From NCBI GenBank assembly GCA_039807445.1, contig JBDHRG010000205.1, positions 1-6,408 of the forward strand: a stretch of DNA of 6,408 bases, read 5' to 3'. The position numbers and the translations under genes were made by a program. Source of the stretch: JBDHRG01 sp039807445. Its GTDB lineage: Bacteria; Pseudomonadota; Gammaproteobacteria; Competibacterales; Competibacteraceae. This document shows positions 1 through 5,632 of the stretch, in pieces. Position 1 is the stretch's first letter. Every line of letters begins with the position of its first letter. A model generated the notes under the pieces. That model worked only from the letters and a program-made list of their open reading frames with translations. It made no database searches and was not told the origin of the DNA.

Positions 1-1
1 G

Positions 2-502
2 GCGGTCTGCGGCGACAGCGCCGGCGGCACGCTCGCCGCCGCGCTGTGCCTGCTGGCTCGCCGCCGCGGCGCGCCCGCGCGCGCGGCGCAGGCGCTGCTC
101 TATCCGGCGCTCGCCGCCGACAGCACGCTGCCCTCGTACCGCAGCAAGGCCCAGGCGCCGCTGCTGACGAGCGCCGAGGTCGAGTTCTACCGCCGCGTGA
201 TGCTCGCGCCCGGCCAGGCGCTGACCGAGCTCGAGGCACCGTTGCTCGACAGCGATTTCAGCGGGCTCGCGCCGGCCTGGGTCGCGGTCGCCGAGCACGA
301 CCCGCTGCACGACGACGGCGTGCGCTACGTCGAGCGCCTGCGTGCCGACGGCGTGCCGGCCGAGCTGCACGAAGGCCGGGGGCTGGTCCACGGCTGTCTG
401 CGCGCCTACGACACCAGCCCGGCCGTGCGCGCGCTGCTCGACGCCACCGCCCACTGGCTCGGTGCGCGGCTGGGCTGCCGCGCGGACTTGTCGCTTTTCT
501 GA
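2..502 (+). CDS. Alpha/beta hydrolase, hormone-sensitive-lipase family (3' part, 5' end outside window)
   Basis: This is the C-terminal 166 residues of a carboxylesterase/lipase-like hydrolase; the N-terminal part, with the expected HGGG oxyanion motif, lies outside the window. Seen: a GDSAGG nucleophile elbow at the very start (Ser codon 17-19), a HDPLHDDG segment with the likely catalytic Asp (codon 299-301), and GLVHG with the likely catalytic His (codon 389-391). All three triad residues are therefore present in the right order and spacing. The reading frame is open from the window edge to TGA at 500-502. Family members are usually about 300-320 residues, so roughly half is missing. They are generally cytoplasmic and hydrolyse short-chain acyl or aryl esters; the substrate here cannot be told. 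The gene is followed by about 140 bp of non-coding DNA, so an operon with the transporter is possible but not shown. Confidence 0.9.
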   Translation, partial: AVCGDSAGGTLAAALCLLARRRGAPARAAQALLYPALAADSTLPSYRSKAQAPLLTSAEVEFYRRVMLAPGQALTELEAPLLDSDFSGLAPAWVAVAEHDPLHDDGVRYVERLRADGVPAELHEGRGLVHGCLRAYDTSPAVRALLDATAHWLGARLGCRADLSLF

Positions 503-632
503 CCCTGTTCGTCGTCTCAGTGCAAGTCGCCCGGGGCACCGTTACTGATGATGAGCCCCGACCGGACTCCCCGGGCAGCAAAAACAAACGGTTCGCCGCC
601 GAGTCCCGGTGCAGCGGACCGCCATCCGAAGC

Positions 633-641
633 GAGGAGGAG
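633..641 (+). promoter_or_regulatory. Strong Shine-Dalgarno sequence ahead of the 19-codon ORF
   Basis: The purine run GAGGAGGAG ends 2 bases before ATG at 644-646. The GGAGG core (635-639) is 4 bases from the ATG, slightly close but usable. It lies about 70 bases upstream of the ATPase start at 709, too far to serve that start directly. This is the main reason to think ribosomes load onto the short ORF. Confidence 0.5.
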
Positions 642-643
642 AC

Positions 644-703
644 ATGTACAGCAAGGCTTTCGTCGGATACCACGCCGAACCGCACCCGGGCAGCGCACGG
701 TGA
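644..703 (+). CDS. Possible 19-residue upstream ORF, translationally coupled to the ATPase gene
   Basis: ATG at 644 opens a 19-codon ORF, MYSKAFVGYHAEPHPGSAR, ending in TGA at 701-703. It has the strong GAGGAGGAG sequence just upstream. Its stop overlaps a GTG (700-702) that is in frame with the ATPase gene and lies 6 bases from the ATPase ATG at 709, an arrangement typical of translational coupling. The peptide has no signal sequence, no membrane segment and no run of a single regulatory amino acid, so classical attenuation is not indicated. I do not recognise it. It may be a leader peptide that delivers ribosomes to the ATPase gene, the remnant of a decayed gene, or a chance ORF. If a base were missing nearby it could instead be the true N-terminus of the ATPase, but ProV proteins do not need such an extension. 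Confidence 0.4.
   Translation: MYSKAFVGYHAEPHPGSAR
699..703 (+). promoter_or_regulatory. GGTGA ribosome-binding site favouring the ATG at 709
   Basis: GGTGA lies 5 bases before ATG 709 and matches the downstream half of the extended anti-SD complement (AAGGAGGTGATC). It supports ATG 709 as the ATPase start. The same bases include the alternative GTG at 700 and the TGA stop of the short upstream ORF, so initiation here probably depends partly on ribosomes finishing that ORF. Confidence 0.4.
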
Positions 704-708
704 GCGCC

Positions 709-1773
709 ATGGACACGGCGGTCATCGAGAACCCGATGGTCGAGTGCCGCGGCGTCTGGAAGCTGTTCGGCGGCAACAGCGCGGCCGCGATGCGCGCGAT
801 CCTCGCCGAAGGGCTCGGCAAGCGCGAAGTCCGCGAGCGCTTCGGTTCGGTGGTCGGCGTCGCCGACGCGAGCTTCAGCGTCGCGAAGGGCGAGATCTTC
901 TGCATCATGGGCTTGTCGGGCAGCGGCAAGTCGACGCTGGTGCGGCACATCAACCGCCTGATCGAGCCGACCGCCGGTGACATCATCGTCGCCGGCCGCT
1001 GCATCAACCGCATGAATGCCGACGAGCTGCGCCGCGCGCGCGCCGACACCATCGGCATGGTGTTCCAGAACACCGCGCTGCTCCCGCACCGCACGGTGCG
1101 CGACAACGTCGCGCTCGGGCTCGAGTTGCGCGGCGTCGGCCTGGTCGAGCGCCAGCGCATCGCCGAGGAGAAGCTCGATCTGGTCGGCCTCGCCGGCTGG
1201 GGCGACCACCTGCCGGCCGAGCTGTCGGGCGGCATGCAGCAGCGCGTCGGCCTGGCGCGGGCGCTCGCCGCCGACCCCGACGTGCTGCTGATGGACGAGC
1301 CCTTCAGCGCGCTCGACCCCTTGATCCGCCGCCAGCTGCAGGACCAGTTCGTCGAGCTGTCGCGGGTGATGAAGAAGACCACGCTGTTCATCACCCACGA
1401 CCTCGACGAGGCCATGCGCATCGGCCACCGCATCGCGATCATGAAGGACGGACGCATCGTCCAGATCGGCACGCCCGAGGACATCGTCACCCGCCCCGAG
1501 GACGACTACGTCGCCCGCTTCGTCGAAGGCATCTCGCGGCTGCACCTGATCACCGCGCGCAGCGTGATGCGTCCCGCGGCCGAACTCGCCGCGACCGAGC
1601 TCGAGGCGCTGCAGCAGTGCCCGACAGCCGATCCCGACGCCGACCTCGACGCACTGATCGACCTGGCCGTACAGCACGGCGACCGGATCGCGATCCGCGA
1701 CCGCGACGGTTCCATCCTCGGCGCGGTGAGCCGCGAGGGCTTGCTGCGCAGCATCCAGGGGGCTCACGCATGA
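709..1773 (+). CDS. proV: Quaternary-amine (glycine betaine/proline-type) ABC transporter ATP-binding protein, ProV-like
   Basis: This is the cytoplasmic ATPase that drives import through the permease encoded next. The protein has 354 residues from ATG 709. An in-frame GTG at 700 would add three residues; the open frame further upstream has no homology-like content. Seen in order: the ProV-type N-terminal lead-in VWKLFGGN (about 16-23) and a helix before the core; Walker A GLSGSGKST (68-76); Q-loop Gln120; signature LSGGMQQR (172-179); Walker B VLLMDEP with catalytic Glu197; D-loop SALD (200-203); and switch His230 in ITHDLDEAMRIGHRIAIM, a stretch almost diagnostic of ProV/OpuAA. Residues about 275-354 form a C-terminal tail whose end (GDRIAIRDRDGSILGAVSREGLL) resembles a CBS-type strand-helix unit. 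The tail is short, so at most one degenerate CBS repeat may be present. Its stop overlaps the permease start (ATGA, 1770-1773), showing an operon with coupled translation. Confidence 0.95.
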   Translation: MDTAVIENPMVECRGVWKLFGGNSAAAMRAILAEGLGKREVRERFGSVVGVADASFSVAKGEIFCIMGLSGSGKSTLVRHINRLIEPTAGDIIVAGRCINRMNADELRRARADTIGMVFQNTALLPHRTVRDNVALGLELRGVGLVERQRIAEEKLDLVGLAGWGDHLPAELSGGMQQRVGLARALAADPDVLLMDEPFSALDPLIRRQLQDQFVELSRVMKKTTLFITHDLDEAMRIGHRIAIMKDGRIVQIGTPEDIVTRPEDDYVARFVEGISRLHLITARSVMRPAAELAATELEALQQCPTADPDADLDALIDLAVQHGDRIAIRDRDGSILGAVSREGLLRSIQGAHA

Positions 1774-3131
1774 ACGCATCCGTCCACAAACTCGCGCCGT
1801 CACTGCCCGATGATGCCGCCCCCCAGGACACGCTGCTGCACGGGCTGGACGACTTCTGCGGCACCAGCGCCGGCTACTACCGCCGCCAGTTCGCGGCGAT
1901 CGCCCGCCGGCGCCTGCCGCTGACCTTCAACCCGGCTGCCTTCGTCGGCGGCTGCCTGTGGGCCGCAGGGCGGGCGCTGTGGTCGCTGTTCTGGCTCGGC
2001 CTGGCGCTCGACACGCTGGGGCTGGCGCTGATCGGCGCCGGCGCCACCGGCGGCGAACCGCAGCGGCTCTGGGCCGGCGCGCTGGTGCTGCTCGGCGGCC
2101 GGCTGACGCTGGCGGCTCTGGGCGATCACGCGCTGTGGCGGCTGTTCTGCGCCTGGCGCGGCAACGCCCGGCTCGCGCACGGCTTCGAGCCGCGGCGCGT
2201 GCAGTACGGCGTCGCGCTGGCGCTGCTGACCGTGCCGATGACGGTGTACCGCTTCGCGGCCAGCGAGCCGCCCGCGTTGCTGGCGAGCTTCCCGGCCGAC
2301 GATACGCTGGCCCGCGGCGCCGCAGCGGCGATCAACGCGGCGACGCAATGGATGACCACCAGCTTCGCGCCGTTCTTCGATGCCGTCACCGTCTCGGTGC
2401 GCCTGGTGCTCGACTCGCTCGAGACGGTGTTCACCGGCATGCCCTGGCCGGTGGCGACGCTGATCCTGCTGCTGCTGTCGTGGCGCGCCGGCGGGCTGCG
2501 CTTCGTCGCCTTCGGCGCGGTCGCGCTCGCCTACCTCGGCCTGTTCGGCTTCTGGGAAAAGGCGATGAGCACGATCTCGCTGGTCGCGGCCTCGGTGTTC
2601 ATCTGCGTGCTGTTCGGCGTGCCGCTGGGCGTGCTCAGCGCCAAGAACCGCCGCTTCGACGCCGTGCTGACGCCGGTGCTCGACATCATGCAGACCATGC
2701 CGAGCTTCGTGTACCTGCTGCCGGCGATCGCCTTCTTCTCGATCGGCAAGCCGCCGGCGGTGCTCGCCACCGTGGTGTTCGCGATGCCGCCGGTGATCCG
2801 CCTGACCGCGCTCGGGCTGCAGCAGGTGCCGTCGACGGTGATCGAGGCGATGAACGCCTTCGGCGCGACGCGGATGCAGCTGCTGCTGAAGGCCGAGCTG
2901 CCGCTCGCCGCGACCTCGATCATGACCGGGATCAACCAGAGCATCATGATGAGCCTGTCGATGGTGGTGATCGCGGCGCTGATCGGCGGCGGCGGCCTCG
3001 GCTACGACGTGCTGTTCGCACTGCAGCAGATGGAAACCGGCCTGGGCGTGCTGTCCGGCCTGGCGATCGTGGTGTGCGCGATGCTGCTCGATCGCATCAC
3101 CCGCCGCCCCGAGAAACGAAGCCGCGCGTGA
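1770..3131 (+). CDS. proW: Quaternary-amine ABC transporter permease, ProW-like, with extra N-terminal membrane domain
   Basis: This is the inner-membrane channel subunit, 453 residues. ATG 1770 overlaps the ATPase stop (ATGA), and an AGGGGG ribosome-binding site (1757-1762) sits 7 bases upstream. From about residue 195 the protein follows ProW closely: GMPWPVATLILLLLSW (223-238), LLDSLE-type lead-in, DIMQTMPSFVYLLPAIAFFSIG (305-326), the EAA loop that contacts the ATPase (EAMNAFGATRMQLLLKAELP, 359-378), and NQSIMMSLSMVVIAALIGGGGLG (389-411). Residues 1-190 are additional. They contain YYRRQF (36-41), then SFNWAAF-like LTFNPAAFVGGCLWAAGRAL (51-70), and about four hydrophobic stretches near 57-90, 100-129 and 144-164. 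This block resembles DUF2628-type small membrane domains by eye; E. coli ProW (about 354 residues) lacks it. The permease core assignment is firm; the name of the N-terminal domain is inference. Confidence 0.93.
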   Translation: MNASVHKLAPSLPDDAAPQDTLLHGLDDFCGTSAGYYRRQFAAIARRRLPLTFNPAAFVGGCLWAAGRALWSLFWLGLALDTLGLALIGAGATGGEPQRLWAGALVLLGGRLTLAALGDHALWRLFCAWRGNARLAHGFEPRRVQYGVALALLTVPMTVYRFAASEPPALLASFPADDTLARGAAAAINAATQWMTTSFAPFFDAVTVSVRLVLDSLETVFTGMPWPVATLILLLLSWRAGGLRFVAFGAVALAYLGLFGFWEKAMSTISLVAASVFICVLFGVPLGVLSAKNRRFDAVLTPVLDIMQTMPSFVYLLPAIAFFSIGKPPAVLATVVFAMPPVIRLTALGLQQVPSTVIEAMNAFGATRMQLLLKAELPLAATSIMTGINQSIMMSLSMVVIAALIGGGGLGYDVLFALQQMETGLGVLSGLAIVVCAMLLDRITRRPEKRSRA

Positions 3132-3170
3132 GACGCGGCGCGCATCCCCACCACCGAGAGGAACAAGCCC

Positions 3171-4202
3171 ATGAAACACCCCGCGAAACGCATCCTGCTC
3201 GCGCTGACGGCCGCGCTCGCCGTCACGGCCGGCGCCGCGGCGTCGGCGAAGGAACAGATCGTGATCGGCGAAGTCAGCTGGGACGCCGCGCGCGCGATCA
3301 GCAACGTGCTGAAGGTCGTGATCGAGGACAAGCTCGGCGCCGACGTCAAGATCATCGCGGCCGACCAGGCGGCGATCTTCGCCGCGATGGACAAGGGTGA
3401 CGGCAGCATCGACGTGCACCCGGACCTTTGGATCCCGGTGCAGGCCGACCGCTGGAACAAGTTCATCGCCCCCGGCTCGCGCGAGACGGTGCTGGTCAAC
3501 GACAAGCCCTACACCGGCGAGAACGCGCTCTACATCCCCGGCTACATCCAGGACCAGTACGGCGTGCGCAAGGTCTCCGACCTCGCCGACCCGAAGGTCG
3601 CCAAGCTGTTCGACATGGACGGCGACGGCAAGGGCGACTTCTGGCCGGGCGCGCCGGGCTGGAACGGCGTCAACACGCAGGCGGTGCGCGCCAAGAGCTA
3701 CGGCTTCGACAAGTCCTTCAAGTCCTTCGTCGTTTCGGACGCGGTGATGAAGGCGCAGCTCGACAAGGCCTTCAAGCAGAAGAAAGCCTTCGTGCTGTAT
3801 TACTGGACGCCCGAATGGCTGCACTCGGTCTACGACTTGCGCAAGCTCGAGGAGCCGGCGTTCGACGGCTACGCGATGGACAGCAAGAAGGACGACCCGC
3901 AGTACAAGCCCGACGGCTGCTACAAGATGATCCAGCCGAACGAAGACCCCGACTGGCTGAAGAAGAGCTCGATCACCTGCGCCGAGCCCGACGCCACCGT
4001 GTATGTCGCCTATTCGAAATCGCTGCTGAAGCGCGCACCGAAAGTGGCGCAATTCCTGAAGCAGGTGAACTTCGACACCGCCGAGATCAGCCAGTGGCTG
4101 GTGGCGGTCGCCCGCGACAAGCAGGACCCGCACGCCTTCGCCAAGGAATGGGTCAAGACCCACCCGGACCAGGTCAAGACCTGGCTCGCCGGGATCCAGT
4201 GA
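3171..4202 (+). CDS. proX: Periplasmic substrate-binding protein of the quaternary-amine ABC transporter, ProX/OpuAC-like
   Basis: This protein captures the solute in the periplasm and delivers it to the permease. It has 343 residues; ATG 3171 has GAGAGGA (3156-3162) 8 bases upstream. There is a classical signal peptide: Lys/Arg at 3-7, hydrophobic core 8-24, cleavage after ASA26. The mature part matches E. coli ProX at LADPKVAKLFDMDGDGKGDF (138-157) and VLYYWTPEW (208-216). Trp87, Trp164 and Trp212 line up with the three Trp residues that form the ProX cation cage (W65, W140, W188 in mature ProX). Residues that hold the ligand carboxylate in ProX differ: His69 becomes Gln91, and Gly141-Cys142 becomes Asn165-Gly166. 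The C136-C142 disulfide of ProX is absent; Cys250 and Cys270 are the cysteines present. The ligand is therefore probably a quaternary ammonium or similar cation, but its acid group may be held differently. It is the last gene before the terminator at 4242. Confidence 0.93.
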   Translation: MKHPAKRILLALTAALAVTAGAAASAKEQIVIGEVSWDAARAISNVLKVVIEDKLGADVKIIAADQAAIFAAMDKGDGSIDVHPDLWIPVQADRWNKFIAPGSRETVLVNDKPYTGENALYIPGYIQDQYGVRKVSDLADPKVAKLFDMDGDGKGDFWPGAPGWNGVNTQAVRAKSYGFDKSFKSFVVSDAVMKAQLDKAFKQKKAFVLYYWTPEWLHSVYDLRKLEEPAFDGYAMDSKKDDPQYKPDGCYKMIQPNEDPDWLKKSSITCAEPDATVYVAYSKSLLKRAPKVAQFLKQVNFDTAEISQWLVAVARDKQDPHAFAKEWVKTHPDQVKTWLAGIQ

Positions 4203-4241
4203 GGCGTGCCGGCGGCGCCCCCGCCCGCGTTCTCCTCCTTC

Positions 4242-4268
4242 GGCCCTCCTTCGCGGAGGGCCTTTTTT
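4242..4268 (+). terminator. Intrinsic (rho-independent) terminator of the transporter operon
   Basis: An uninterrupted 8-bp GC-rich stem, GGCCCTCC (4242-4249) pairing with GGAGGGCC (4255-4262), encloses a TTCGC loop and is followed directly by six T residues (4263-4268). It lies 39 bp after the binding-protein stop. There is no matching A tract on its 5' side, so it should act only on rightward transcription. It marks the end of the transporter unit and separates it from the acyl-CoA dehydrogenase unit. Confidence 0.93.
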
Positions 4269-4436
4269 GTTCCTTAATTTTTGTTTCTGATGCCCGCGGC
4301 CGATCGCGGCGCAATCGTGTCGCGGAATGTCGTGATAGGGCAATTCGTGCCGATCCCGCTCCCCGATCATGGCCGCAACTGCAGACCGCCCCGAGTCCGG
4401 CAGCCGTTCGAAAAACCACCATCGAAGGAGAGCAAC
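4269..4436 (+). other. Non-coding gap that should hold the promoter of the acyl-CoA dehydrogenase unit
   Basis: After the terminator there is a short AT-rich stretch (4263-4290), then GC-rich DNA up to the next gene. A promoter is expected here because the upstream unit terminates. I cannot find a convincing -35/-10 pair; TTGTTT at 4281-4286 has no -10 box at the right distance. A short inverted repeat, CCGCG (4294-4298) with CGCGG (4305-4309), is too small to call an operator. No RNA gene or small protein is evident. Confidence 0.4.
4425..4430 (+). promoter_or_regulatory. Shine-Dalgarno sequence fixing the acyl-CoA dehydrogenase start
   Basis: AAGGAG sits 6 bases before ATG 4437. The frame is open for about 150 bases further upstream, so this site decides the start. 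The MDFNL beginning is also typical of the enzyme family (E. coli CaiA begins the same way). Confidence 0.8.
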
Positions 4437-5609
4437 ATGGATTTCAATCTGTCGCAGCAGCACAAGGCCCTGCAGGCCAAGGCCCGCGCCTTCGCCGACG
4501 AAGTGCTGCTGCCCTACGAGATGGAGTGCGAAGACAACGACGGCCTGTCGGTCGAGAGCCTGCGCGCGATCAACCAGGCGGTGATGGACTGGGAGTTCAA
4601 CGCGCTCAACCACAGCAAGGAAGACGGCGGCCAGGGCTACACCATCTTCGAGCAGATGCTGGTCGACGAGCAGCTCGGGCGCGTCACCGGCGCGATCTGG
4701 GACACCGTGTTCCGCCCCTCGTACCCGATGAAGTACGCCACGCCCGCGCAGAAGGCCGAGTACCTGATCCCGACCTGCCAGGGCAAGCGCCGCGACTGCT
4801 ACGCGATCACCGAGGCCGACGCCGGCTCCGACCCCAGCCAGTGCACCACCCGCGCCGACCGCGTCGGTACCGACCGCTGGCGCATCAACGGCGAGAAGTG
4901 GTTCGTCACCGTCGGCGACTGGGCCGACTACATCCTGGTGCACGCCCACGTCGACGGCGACCGCGAGAAGCCGGCGGTGTTCTTCGTCGACAAGAACCTG
5001 CCCGGGGTCGAGCTCAAGCGCACCCCCAAGTACACCCACCACTTCGCCTACAAGCACCCCGAGTACATCTTCCGCGACGTCGAGGTCGGCGACGACAAGC
5101 TGCTCGGCCAGGTCGGCGAAGGCTACGAGCTGACCAAGGACTGGTTCGTCGAGGCGCGCCTGGGCATCGCCGCGCGCTGCGTCGGCGGCGCGATCCGCGC
5201 CACCGAAGTCGCCAACGACTTCGCCGCCGGGCGCATCCAGTTCGGCAAGCCGATCCGCGACTTCCAGGCGATCGAGTTCATGCTCGCCGACATGGCGATC
5301 GAGATCATGGCGGCCAAGACCCTGCTCTACCGCGGCTGCTGGGAGATCGACCGCTCCGACGACCGCCGCCGCAACCACGCGATCGCCTCGGCGCTGAAGC
5401 TGCACTGCTCGGAGATGGTCGGGCGCGTCACCGACCGCGCCGTGCAGATCCTCGGCGGGCGCGGCTACATGCGCGAGAACCCGGTCGAGCGGCTGTGGCG
5501 CGACACCCGCGTCGACCGCATCTGGGAAGGCACCTCCGAGATCCAGCGCGTGATCGTCAGCGGCCAGATCAAGAAGCGCGGCCTCGACATCTACACCGGT
5601 TGGCTCTGA
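4437..5609 (+). CDS. Acyl-CoA dehydrogenase (FAD-dependent)
   Basis: This enzyme should introduce an alpha,beta double bond into an acyl-CoA and pass electrons through FAD to electron-transfer flavoprotein, in the cytoplasm. It has 390 residues, the usual length for the family. Seen: an N-terminal helical domain (about 5-115); the first signature YAITEADAGSD (122-132), which contacts FAD and substrate; a middle beta domain with INGEKWFVTVGDWADY (150-165); then the C-terminal helical domain with QFGKPIRDFQ (268-277), the FAD-binding QILGGRGYM (337-345), and the catalytic base Glu364 in RVDRIWEGTSEIQR (358-371). Glu in the EGTS position is that of medium- and short-chain type enzymes, so it looks catalytically intact. 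The signature has ADAGSD where PGAGSD is commoner. A start like that of CaiA, together with the neighbouring betaine-type importer, hints at a crotonobetainyl/gamma-butyrobetainyl-CoA-like substrate, but a general fatty or branched acyl-CoA is equally possible. The CoA-ligase gene follows after 23 bp, probably in the same operon. Confidence 0.95.
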   Translation: MDFNLSQQHKALQAKARAFADEVLLPYEMECEDNDGLSVESLRAINQAVMDWEFNALNHSKEDGGQGYTIFEQMLVDEQLGRVTGAIWDTVFRPSYPMKYATPAQKAEYLIPTCQGKRRDCYAITEADAGSDPSQCTTRADRVGTDRWRINGEKWFVTVGDWADYILVHAHVDGDREKPAVFFVDKNLPGVELKRTPKYTHHFAYKHPEYIFRDVEVGDDKLLGQVGEGYELTKDWFVEARLGIAARCVGGAIRATEVANDFAAGRIQFGKPIRDFQAIEFMLADMAIEIMAAKTLLYRGCWEIDRSDDRRRNHAIASALKLHCSEMVGRVTDRAVQILGGRGYMRENPVERLWRDTRVDRIWEGTSEIQRVIVSGQIKKRGLDIYTGWL

Positions 5610-5617
5610 CACGAGAC

Positions 5618-5624
5618 AGGAGGG
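5618..5624 (+). promoter_or_regulatory. Shine-Dalgarno sequence of the acyl-CoA synthetase gene
   Basis: AGGAGGG lies 8 bases before ATG 5633, within the 23-bp gap after the dehydrogenase stop. It is close to the consensus and fixes the start of the downstream reading frame. Confidence 0.8.
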
Positions 5625-5632
5625 CTGCGGCC

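Noticed and set aside
532..560. Inverted repeat CGGGGC/GCCCCG after the hydrolase gene as a terminator or operator
   Set aside because: Only 6 bp of stem with a 17-base loop and no T run. In DNA this GC-rich it is expected by chance.
503..643. Promoter for the transporter operon in the gap after the hydrolase
   Set aside because: A promoter may well be here, but I could not find a -35/-10 pair with acceptable spacing; the short A-rich run at 579-588 alone is not evidence.
46..708. Upstream extension of the ATPase reading frame to position 46
   Set aside because: This part overlaps the hydrolase in another frame, is Arg/Ala-rich without family similarity, and lacks a suitable ribosome-binding site. 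The ProV family begins close to the ATG at 709.
258..1803. Minus-strand open frames of about 410 and 428 codons over the hydrolase and ATPase genes
   Set aside because: The sense strand carries clear catalytic motifs of known families, whereas the antisense translations are compositionally biased with no domain. They are GC-driven shadows.
3318..3326. DxDxDG segment in the binding protein (residues 148-156) as a calcium-binding EF-hand
   Set aside because: The same DTNGDGKAD-type loop occurs in E. coli ProX, so it is a normal family feature and not a separate domain. The segment is actually encoded near 3612-3638.
4281..4436. N-terminal extension of the acyl-CoA dehydrogenase by about 50 residues
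   Set aside because: The extension begins right after the terminator, has no ribosome-binding site and no family similarity. ATG 4437 has AAGGAG at good spacing and gives the normal family start.
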